Positions 36,701-46,500 of a stretch of DNA of 64,000 nt are shown in pieces. Every line of letters begins with the position of its first letter. Position 1 is the stretch's first letter. The notes beneath the pieces were generated by a model. The model saw only the letters and a list, made by a program, of their open reading frames with translations. It searched no databases and was not told the origin of the DNA. A program made the position numbers and the translations under genes. The DNA is taken from positions 20,245,001-20,309,000 of the forward strand of contig JAWUZG010000013.1 of NCBI GenBank assembly GCA_036785705.1. The letters are read 5' to 3'. The stretch comes from Acanthornis magna (Eukaryota > Chordata > Aves > Passeriformes > Acanthizidae).

Positions 36701-39700
36701 ATAAAAGTGGAATATTTCAGCATCAATTCTCCTGTAACTCATGTCAGTTATTTGAAATGCCAGTGTGATACCTGTAAACAAACACCAGTTCTTTTGGCAC
36801 AGAAAAATACCTCGGTAGGCCTGAACAACACAAGGATTGCTAGCCTTGTGATTGGTAACCAAATATTTGCCTTGAGAGGAGTAAAGGCAGCCAGTTATGG
36901 AGTAAATTCTTTATTCCCCAGTAATATAAGTAAATTCCTTTATTTCCCAGTCCCTGAAACTGAAGTGGGTACCAAAGCACAAAAGGTGACAACAAAAAAA
37001 TCTCATTACTTCAGCTTTTATTTTTATTCTGACAATAACCTCTCATGATAGCAAAAAATTCAGAGCTATTCTTTTCATTTACTTATTTTATGCACAAAAG
37101 TGAATTTATACATGAGGGAACATGAGATAATTTAATTTGTACTTCCAAGGTTGTTATAAACCACTTGATCAGCTGAGAGCCTATAAATATGCACAGCCCA
37201 ATAAATCCTTGAGGATGTTTCTATGTATCAACAACAAACAGGCTCCAATGGCTGAAATTCACTGCTTGGGTAATATTTTTCACCTTCATACAACAGAATA
37301 AACAAGTATTTCTCTTGCTTTTCTTCTCAAAAAGTCTCTGCATCTGCAAACTGGCAACTATTAATTCATTGCCACGAGAAGATTTTCCAGCACTAAAAAA
37401 TCAGCTGAAACCTTTCTTTGCTTTAGTACATCTGTTGAAGAGGGGAGATGGGTTGTTCTTCACTTCCGACATATTTTTGTTGTAAGTATTTGTAGTTTTC
37501 AGAATTTATTATTTAATCTCGGGTTGGCAACTATCATTTTTATCATTAAATATTCCCTATAGCTAAAGTCAGTGTTTCAGAGAACTGCGCCCAGGAAAAG
37601 CAATCCTTGCCAGCTCCAATCCCATTTTCCTTTCCCCTATAAATCTCTGCTGCTGTGCAGACTTTGCTCTTCAGCTCTCTCACATCTGTACAAAAACTCA
37701 GCCTCTTTTTTCACAGCTTCTACTGACCCATCCACTCAAAAAATAAACAGCCCCTAAATCTGAAAATCTTTCTTATTGCCCCTGGAAATCTTAACAAATT
37801 ACAATTAAAACAAGAGAGGAAGTAAACTGACTGAGTTTAAAAAATCCCCAATAATCTGATAATAGGTTGAGAAGCATTACAGATTTAACCATAACAAAAT
37901 GGCTAAACAAACCTTAAAGTATCATCTTAATTTCTTCAAAACCACTTTCCTTTGGTGCTGAAAAGCAGATCCCCCTGAAACCCCAGGGTAATTCTGGGGA
38001 AAGTCACCAGCAATTAAATCTTCTGATCTAACAGCAATTTCCAATCATTATAGCTCTGAAATTCCAGTAAAAATAAGCTTTTGCCTGCTGGCTCATAGAG
38101 TATTTACTAATCAACTAGAGAGTCTATGATTTCATGTAAATTAAAATCTTGTATATGTATTTTGAAGTATTTTTGCCTCACTGTGCACTTGATTTTACCT
38201 CTAGGAAATTCTTAAATGATGGAAGGGACATTACCTTAATTTAACTACAATATTTTAGCTACTTACTTGAACAAATATATTCAGCTAATTTCTCAGCATT
38301 TCCAGACTTTTCTCCTTGTGGAATAAGACCAATTTCTTCCACTAGAAGCAAAAACAGCAAAGAAAAAACACAGAAAACAATGAGAACAATTCAGATTTCC
38401 TGTCACAGAAAGCTGGGATGAAAAGTGAGGCACAGCTGATCCAAGCACACTAATACTTTGTGTCCAATCTCAACCAGGTTGGAATCCTTTCCATCCAATT
38501 TAATTTCCAAAGGGAATGGAAAAACCACGTGGAAATTAAGAACTAAGGGGGGTTTATGTCTGGTTTGACCCAATTTTTCAAGCAGTGACCATCACATTAC
38601 AATAAAAGGAGCAGAAATCCAGGGGCTAGATCATATCCATGGATATCCTTGGCTGGAGCATGGATAGTTCTAATTCCCTAAATTTTTTATTGAGCACCCT
38701 TGAACAGCAGCTCATTCTCCAAAAATTGTACTTACAAGGCAGATTTAGCCAAGATTTCTTTTTTTTAAACCCCAGCTTACCTAAAGAAGCTGTAGCTTTT
38801 CCTACCACATATGTTGGTTTGATATTCCACATTTGTTTAAGAGATTTTGACCAGGCTGAAAAACATTAAATTATTCTAAATTAAATCAAATTTAAGCACA
38901 TGGCAACAGAATGCGAATGCTAAGTGACTATTTGGACTTCTGTTTAATCCTCAAATACAGTAAAATGATAATAATAATAATAATAATAACAACTAGAGCT
39001 CCACTACATATTTAACAAATCAGGATGCACAAATCCTAATGGATCAAAAATAGATACACCAAATTTTTTACTGTCTTGTCTTAACAAGAGCACCACAGGA
39101 CACTGAATTTCCTTCTGGTACTCCTGGAGAGGGAGAAAAAATACAAACTACAACAGTAAAAATAAAAATCAAAAGGAAAAAACCAAGGATTTACTGCCTT
39201 TGAAAGGAACCCAAATAAGAACAACAGACTCACTTGATTATTAAAATATATATTTCCCAGAAGTTCTAATCAAGATGAGGGATGAAATCGAGAGAAGAGA
39301 TTACTTTTGACCTAAAATCTTAATATATAGTCCTCTGCTGCTGCAAATGCTACAATAAGCTGAGGGTCTGTGTATTTCCTGCTTACTCAAGGGTGTAACC
39401 TTACTCACAGGACATTGATTAGTGCATCCACAGCCCAAATATGGAGCAGATAAAGCAGAAACTCCAGGCTAGAATCACTGAACATAAGAATTTGGAAGAG
39501 TTTACAAGGATTTGATGTTTCACCGTGATGGGAATTTCTCCTTAGCAGGATTCTTCCCCACTACTGATCTCTGGGCTTTTATGCATCACCACTCCTTCAC
39601 CATTTTTTAGCTAATAATTAATTCACTTGAGAAATTTCTTATTCAAGACAGAGATCTCCCTTTTTCTGAAACATTTCATACAAGTGAAACAGGCACAGAA

Positions 39701-41437
39701 GTAATGGCCATGTTTTATGAGATGATCTTCTCTTTAAGGAAGGAAAGCAGTTAGCAAGAAAACCAGGCACTGCAGCAAAAAATTCCTTATGCATGAGCTA
39801 GCCAGGGCTGGAAGAGCTCCCACTAATTAGTAATTTGCACCTAAAGCTTCTCCTTTCCATTCTTCAGTGTGGAAAACCCATTTCTTCAAAGCTCAGTGTA
39901 GCATAAGCCTTTTATGATACTAAAAGTACTGTGAGATACAGGCTTTTTTAAAAGTCACACTACAAATATCTACTGTGAGTGAAATAAAATTCAATAAAAT
40001 CCAAACTTCACAAGATGCTGAGAGAAAAAGACCAAGGAATATCAATATGTAATTACCTTCTTTTCTATTCTTATCTTTTAAACATATCTTGATGGCTTCT
40101 AATGCTCTCGGACTGGTAAAAATCAGGCCTCCATAGCACTCTGGATGGGAAAGCTATTTAGAAACAGTAAATTTAAGAGGTGAAAAAAAATTAGTCAATT
40201 AATAAAAAAAATTAGTTGTTCCGTTCTTTATAACCTTGTGACAAGCAGAGCAGCTTCAATAAGTGCCTGAAATGCCTCAACACTTGTGACTATTTATGGT
40301 CACACAACTTAAATGTGAATTCTGTCTGACCAATTTAATTCTTTAACAAGCACGGGCAAGGTCCCTGATGCTGTACATGAAATTTTATTGTACACAGCTG
40401 GTTTGTGGCAACACAAAAAGAGGCACCAGAAATGGAATGATTAAATGAGATCTTGGCAACTAAATCCTGTTGGAAATGAAACAAATAAATAATTAAAAAC
40501 TTACCTTCTCAAATAAGCTGTCAAGAGAGATGAATTCAAATGACAAAACTGGGATCAGTGCTGCTTCCAAGCTGTATGATCCTAATTCCTATCAAGGAAA
40601 GGTTTGCAGCTCTTGAAATAAGTTCCAAAAAGCCTTTTTTTTTTCTTTTTCAAAGAACTAAGCCAACACAAGTATTTATTTTTGCTAAAGCAATATAAAA
40701 AGGCATTTTATTTCCTTTCCCTGGTAAATCTAGTTCGGATTTGTTAGTTATTTACAATTACAACTGCTATTAAACACCTGTGGGACTGTGGCCTCCTGAG
40801 CTACAGGAGACACCAGCACATAACTCTGAAATCCTCAAGTGCCCACCCAGTCGTGCAAACATCCCTGTATATCTCTGTAATTCTATAAACAGATTTTTAA
40901 AAAAAATATATATATTCTTCTAAAGAAATAATCCTCCTTTATGAGGAATTCCTCAACAGCACTGCTCTTATGTGTCAGACTGACTCACGTGAGCAGGGGC
41001 AGTAGAAAGGACCCCAGCACCAGGTAAGCTCTATTTCACATTACAGTCTCAGTAAAAATACTGAGAATCTTTGTAATCTTAATTCTGTCCATATGAACAT
41101 CATCGATATTAATTAATTCAAGTAAAGCTGGTTTAATATCAGTACTTTGCTGAGAGCTTTAACAGTGAATTCAGTACAAATGTCCTGTAAGTAATATAAT
41201 TTTTTGCAGCAAGGGCATATTTTCTGGGGTATATTTTCTCTTAGCATAATGTCAGACATGCACTCCTAGTATTGATTAAGCACATTTTCCCACTTGAAAT
41301 AGTTACATTCATCTGATGCTATTATTCAACAAAGAAGTGACACTATTTTTTAGTTTTTTTAAAAGTTTACTCACTTTAACATATGGATCTGGTCCTGAAT
41401 CTTTGTCTTTGGGATCCTTCAGCAGCAGAACCTTCAT
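33750..41437 (-). CDS. UROS: UROS, uroporphyrinogen-III synthase (9 coding exons)
   Basis: Coding exons in transcript order: 41375-41437, 40505-40588, 40057-40153, 38781-38855, 38267-38341, 35661-35744, 35263-35348, 34592-34690, 33750-33896. They total 810 bases and predict 269 residues; human UROS has 265. All phases join and all introns are GT-AG. The enzyme closes linear hydroxymethylbilane with inversion of ring D to give uroporphyrinogen III, the fourth step of cytosolic/mitochondrial haem synthesis. The protein starts [19 protein letters not shown], has [13 protein letters not shown] near residues 56-68 and [10 protein letters not shown] near 97-106. The TVYQT motif carries Tyr169, which corresponds to the Tyr168 implicated in human catalysis. 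FFSPSG lies at 196-201 and IGPST at 225-229; human has IGPTT, so the first Thr is Ser here. The ATG exon is probably preceded by a non-coding first exon near the BCCIP CpG island. Confidence 0.96.
34313..34435 (+). mobile_element. CR1 3' fragment in UROS intron 8
   Basis: Contains CTAGTGGAAGGTGTCCCTGC, CCATGGCAGGGGGGTGGAAC and TTTTAAGGTCCCTTCC, ending with an ATTCTATATAATAA-type tail. It lies in reverse orientation to UROS. Confidence 0.88.
34748..35037 (+). mobile_element. CR1 3' fragment in UROS intron 7
   Basis: A well-preserved CR1 end: GATATTGGGAAGGAATTG, TTCCCTGGGAGGGTGGGCAG, GCCCTGGCACAGGTGCCCAG, AAGGCCAGGCTGGACAGGG, TTTAAGGTCCCTTCCAGCCC and the ATTCCATGATTCGATAATTC tail. It sits 58 bases from UROS exon 8. 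Confidence 0.94.
35349..41374 (-). other. UROS: UROS introns 1-6 (between coding exons)
   Basis: Intronic, AT-rich sequence between the coding exons. The largest blocks are 35745-38266, 38856-40056 and 40589-41374. A short (AAT)n repeat lies near 38967-38990. No other gene or dated repeat was recognised. Confidence 0.65.
38967..38990. repeat. (ATA)n microsatellite
   Basis: About eight AAT/ATA triplets in a UROS intron. Confidence 0.9.
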
Positions 41438-42823
41438 TGTTTACTGAGGAAGTGCAGCAGAACCCTGGAATACAACAATGGAATTTATCTAAATTAGATC
41501 TAGAGGACGTTTTACTTGAAGAGAGACTTGAACAGCTCCAAGAACTGGGTTGCTACCAGTTGTAGTGCTCCTTACACAATGAGTAAGCACTTACTGTGCA
41601 CTCTCCGGGCAGGAACATCCACCCTGATAAGGACAGAAAATAATATGCTGCCTTTAGATAACATGCTCAAGAAGGGGCTCTAAAGAAACTCATCATGGGG
41701 AACATATTTTAAAGAATATTTTATAAAAGCAGTAACAACTCCTACAATGCCAGCAATGGAATCAGCTCCAATCTATAAAAAAGTTATTTATCCTATTAAT
41801 TTCCATGCTAGTTTACACCCTCTCCTCATCATGATGAGCATGCAAAGATATTGATTTAATTTGATGCATTTGGGGTCTCACCCTTTTCAAAGCAGTGTTT
41901 AAACATGTTTATTAAAAAATTCAATATATGTGTGTCTATACACACATTCATACATATAAAATAACACAGATATATCCATACACTTTCTTTGATAGTCTAG
42001 GAAACAAGGCAAGACGGAGAACATCTATTCTGAAATTAAAACAAAAGATGACAGTTCTCCATTCTTTTAAAGCTGACTTTGGTGCTGAATTGAAAGTAAC
42101 AAAACGTAAGCAAATACACCAATTTTACAAACAGATACCACTCTCTTAGTGCACATTTACCCCAATTATCAGTGTGGTACTCTCCTGACAGATTACAGAC
42201 AGGAAAATTCATCTTTCTCGAAATTCTTTCTTATTCAAACTTTGGCAATGATCTAAGTGCTCCCAGAGCAAACACAGCTTTCAAAACAAAAACAGAAAAA
42301 TAAGCACAGACGTGCCTGATGCTTTAAAGGCAACACGAACATTTTAACCTACTTGAATTGTTTTTATAAAGCTGGAATTACATCCCAGGCTCCGCGCCTT
42401 GCATTTTTTCTGGCTGGCAAGAGTGAGTGCCCAATGCTCTTCTTCCCACGGCCTCACTAACACCCACCTTTCATTAATGAGACACAAAGTGTTAAATGGA
42501 ACATGTTCCCCATAATTGAGGCTTGATCATTAATGACCATTTCTTCATTGCTCAGGATATTTCAACGCATTTTCCCGACTGGCATTTTTTATAAAGACCA
42601 GAATCACATTGTGCTTACTGTGCTCTCCCTATCACCCTTTTCTGCTTGTTTCTCTGGAATTATCCAGAGAATTTGGTTCAGGGGAAGCCGGGACACGATT
42701 TTTTACAGCAAGCAGCGAGCGCCTGATTCCTGTTTGAATTTACAATTTTTACTAATGCTAATTTTTACTTACAGTAATTTTTATTAGTGGCGGAGACGCT
42801 CAGGACACTCTGTTTCTTTCAGA
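41438..42823 (-). promoter_or_regulatory. UROS: Candidate intronic (erythroid) promoter region upstream of the UROS ATG exon
   Basis: This span lies between the UROS ATG exon and the CpG island. Mammalian UROS has a ubiquitous upstream promoter and an erythroid promoter within intron 1, just before the ATG exon. Two WGATAR sites occur at 41625-41630 (TGATAA, directly after CACCC) and 41656-41661 (AGATAA), about 190-225 bases upstream of the ATG. GATA motifs are common by chance, so this is only a candidate. No coding exon was seen. Confidence 0.3.
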
Positions 42824-43015
42824 GCACAGAATCCCAGAATGATTAAGGGTGGAAAAAGAGCTCCAAGGCCATGGAGCCCAAGCTGTGCCCGATGGCCACC
42901 GTGTCCCCAGAGCCCTGAGTGCCACGTCCAGGCCTTCCCCGGCCACCTGCGGGGACAGGCACTCCAACCCTCCCATTTAACGCCTGACAAGCCCCTCCAT
43001 GAAGGAATTCCCCTG
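42824..43015 (-). mobile_element. CR1 fragment abutting the UROS/BCCIP CpG island
   Basis: Starts with ACAGAATCCCAGAATGATTA (reverse-complement CR1 tail), then a GTGCCACGTCCAGGCCTTCC block, GGGACAGGCACTCCAACCC and CTCCATGAAGGAATTCC. All are in CR1 complement order. The copy stops about 230 bases before the BCCIP start codon. Confidence 0.85.
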
Positions 43016-43029
43016 GAAGGAAGTGACAC

Positions 43030-43510
43030 CACAGCAGAAAAAGGAAATCCGGGTTCGTGGGGCCGGGGCGGTGCGGGACGCGCCTCCCTCCTCAGGCTGC
43101 CTGCCCTTCCGCGCTTCTCCGCGGTCTCCGCGCTGCCCTCCGCTCGCTGTCGCGACATACGGTGACATCTGGTGACATACGGTGACATCCCGCGACTCGC
43201 CGTGCCCCGGGCACAGCGCCCTTGGCCGAGCCGCGGCTGCTCAGCGCCATGGCCACGCCGGCCAAGCGCCGGGCGCGGGGCCCCGCCGGGGAGCAGGGCT
43301 CCCTCAGCGCCTCGGACAGCGCCTCCGAGGGCTCGGACAGCGCCTCCGAGGGCTCGGACAGCGCCTCCGAGGGCTCGGACAGCGCCTCCCAGGGCTCGGC
43401 GTGCTCCGACTCGGACGAGCCCATCGATGAGGTGAGCGGGACGGGCCCGCACGGCCCCCGAGGAGCTGCGGGACAGGGGAGCGGCCGGGAGGGGCTCCGG
43501 GACGGGATCG
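43030..43510. promoter_or_regulatory. CpG-island bidirectional promoter of BCCIP (+) and UROS (-)
   Basis: A CpG-dense block containing the BCCIP first exon and probably the UROS non-coding first exon. The two genes are head to head with no gene between, as in mammals. A short repeat of the GGTGACAT type occurs four times between about 43150 and 43190, just upstream of the BCCIP ATG; it could bind a factor or simply be a small tandem expansion. No TATA box was seen. Confidence 0.75.
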
Positions 43511-46500
43511 TGTGCGGGATGTTCGGGAGGGGGTCGGCAGCAGTTCGGGCAGGGATCAGGAGCAGTTCGGGCAGGAGTTCGGGAGCAGTTCGGGCAGGGA
43601 TCAGGAGCAGTTCGGGAAGGGGTTCGGGAGCAGATCGGGAAGGGATCAGGAGCAGTTCGGGAAGGAGTTTGGGAGCAGATGGGGAAGGGGTTCGGAGCAG
43701 TTCGGGAAGGGATCAGGAGCAGATCGGGAAGGGATTAGGAGCAGTTCGGGAAGGGATCAGGAGCAGATCGGGAAGGGATCAGGAGCAGTTCGGGAAGGGA
43801 TCAGGAGCAGTTCGGGAAGGGATCAGGAGCAGTTCGGGAGGGGGTTGAGGAGCAGTTCGGGAAGGAGTTTGGGAGCAGATGGGGAAGGGGTTCGGAGCAG
43901 TTCGGGAAGGGGTTCGGCTGGGGTTGTGCCCCTGCGATGTCCCCGCTGAGGCCCACGCGGGCGCTGGGTGCGTGTCCTGTGGGAGTGCAGGGGACGCGTC
44001 CCTGTGTTTCGGTGATCCGAACTGTGTTCACGTCGTTGGTGTTGCAAGTTTTTAATTTTTCAACTGTTTTTCAATTGTTGGGCTCCCCAAGGCCTCGGCT
44101 GTGCAGCCCCGGCCCTTGGCGTGTCTGTGTCCGCTCGGGTGTGGGGCTGGAGGCTCCTGCTTGGAAATGGTGCTGTCTGCGCACACGATTTGCTCTTTCA
44201 TTATACTTTGCTATATTTTGCTATTACATTAGTTTGCTTCCTTTTATTAGCGAATCCCAGAATGGTTTGGGTTGGAAGGGACCGTAAAGCTCATCTAGTG
44301 CCACCCCTGCCATGGCAGGGACACCTTCCACTGTCCCAGGCTGCTCCAAGCCCTGTCCAGCCTGGCCTTGGACACTGCCAGGGATCCAGGGGCAGCCACA
44401 GCTTCTCTGGGCACCTATGCCAGGGCCTCAGTGTCTCCTGAATTTTTGTGTACCTGTTTTCTACATTACAGTCAGGTCTTTAACACAGTTCTTCCAGTGG
44501 ACAACAAAGGCCATGACCTCGATGTGAAGCTGGAAAGTTATAAGTCTGAATTGGTGACAAAAGTAAGGCTCAGTTGTTGAGGTTACTCAGGAGGTGTAAT
44601 TGAAACTGGCAATTAAAAGGCAAAGCAACTTTGAATGGTCTTGAACAGTGGAATAGGTAGGCAGGGTAACCTTGGCAGGCTGTCCTTTTTATATAGAATG
44701 CCAATAAAAATGTTGGTAGGTGCACAGCATTTGTTTTGGAAGGAGAAGCAGCAGTTCCCATTCTGCTTTTGCTGTGGCTGTGTCTCATCATGTGCCTGCT
44801 GAGCAGAGTTCCACAGTGGGGTTAATGATGCCATGAGGATTTGAAGAAATAGCAGAAGTAGGGGTTTGGATGTAATTATTTAAATGTCTGCAGCGGTTTT
44901 CACCTTTAGCCAAGGCATTACACCCCAGTTGTGCAGTTCCCAGGGTTTAAGTGCCTGGATCAAGGCTCTCTGGGAAGAGTCTGCGTGGTTGCAGTAGGTG
45001 TAATTGTGTGAACCAGATGGCAGGAGCAGAGCATTAAAGGTTTGTTCACAGCACAACTGGTGGGTTCGTTTTGAAAAGTTGCTTTCACAGATGTTCTCTA
45101 AAGATCACAGGAGAAAGAATAACTTTTAACAGTTGCTGAGATTACTGCAAGGAGGAAATCAATTTTGTTTCTGCTGTTTTTGCTATTCCTACTCTTCGAG
45201 TTTCTTACAGTTTAGCTTCATTCTGATGTAACTTCTTGCCAAGTGTGTTTGATATTCTCCGTTTTACTCCACAGGAAGTGAATATTGAATTTGAAGCACA
45301 TTCCATATCAGACAATGACTATAATGGCATAAAGAAGTTACTACAACAGGTACTGTGACTACTTGTTAGCTTGGTTGATATGTCCATTGATAAGTAATAT
45401 CTAAAGAGTTATGCAAAGACACCAGTTCACATTCTCTGTGTTGATTTATAGTTTTTATATATTATTTATTTCCTTTTGTTAGAGAATCCCATAATGGTCT
45501 GGGTTGGAAGGGACCTTAAAGCCCATCCAGTCCCACCCCTGCCATGGGCAGGGACACCTGCCCTATCCCAGGCTGCTCCAAGCCCTGTCCAGCCTAGCCT
45601 TGGATACTTCCAGGGATGGAGCAGCCACAGCTTTCAGATCACACCAAACTCCAGAGGGTACCAGGGTGGAAATACCAGCCTGTGGAAGGTGCAGGAGCAA
45701 GCACTTCAAGCAGCTGATTGTTAGTCTTTGCAATGTTATACTGAAGGAAGCTAAATAATAAAACTCAAAAAATAGAAATTAGAAGGGGAACAGAATATTG
45801 CTTAACAACTTAGAGACAGCATTGACTTTATTTTGTACTAACTGGCCCAAGGGATATCATCAGTGCCTAAAACTTAATACTTGTTTCCTGTCTTCCAGTT
45901 ATTTCTAAAAGCTCCTGTTAACACTGCTGAATTAACTGATATATTAATACAACAGAATCATATTGGAAGTATTATCAAGGTAAGGCAGATTTTATATTTG
46001 TAGTGGAAGTACAATAATTTTTATGTTGAAATGACATAATTTCTGTATTTCAGAAGGGGATTCTGCCTGAGTTATTTGTGTGCTTTCTTGCTTTTTCTGC
46101 TTTAAGAATTCTCCCGCGGGAACCGAAATTTTCCATGTCTACTTTCAAATAAAGAAGTCATTTGGTATATTATTATACCTGGTTTCTTTTTACATATGAA
46201 AGGCTTTTCACTCTCTGACTTTTGGTGTAGGAGAGTAGTAATTCTGAAAATGCAATGGAGAGGTTTGTTATCATCTCCATAAGAAACAGGAGCTTGTGGC
46301 TTTCCTACAAAGACACAGCTCTTTGTCCCCCTCCCTATCAAAGCTTTATTGCTCTGTGGTTGTTAAAACATTGCAGATTTACTTCCCTGTGTTAGAAACT
46401 GAAAGAAATTGGTTTTGCTTAAGATATTGCCATCCCCTGGGCCGAGCTGCTGCTTATTAAATGTGAGCTGTCAACTTTTAGTGCCTTTGAAAGGACTCTG

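Noticed and set aside
42784..43452. 222-codon minus-strand frame with ALGGAVR repeats
   Set aside because: It is the antisense reading of the BCCIP 21-bp coding repeat and GC-rich promoter. Repeats with a period divisible by three keep several frames open.
43515..43920. Possible CRISPR-like array
   Set aside because: The units are contiguous without spacers and imperfect, in a vertebrate intron. It is a minisatellite.
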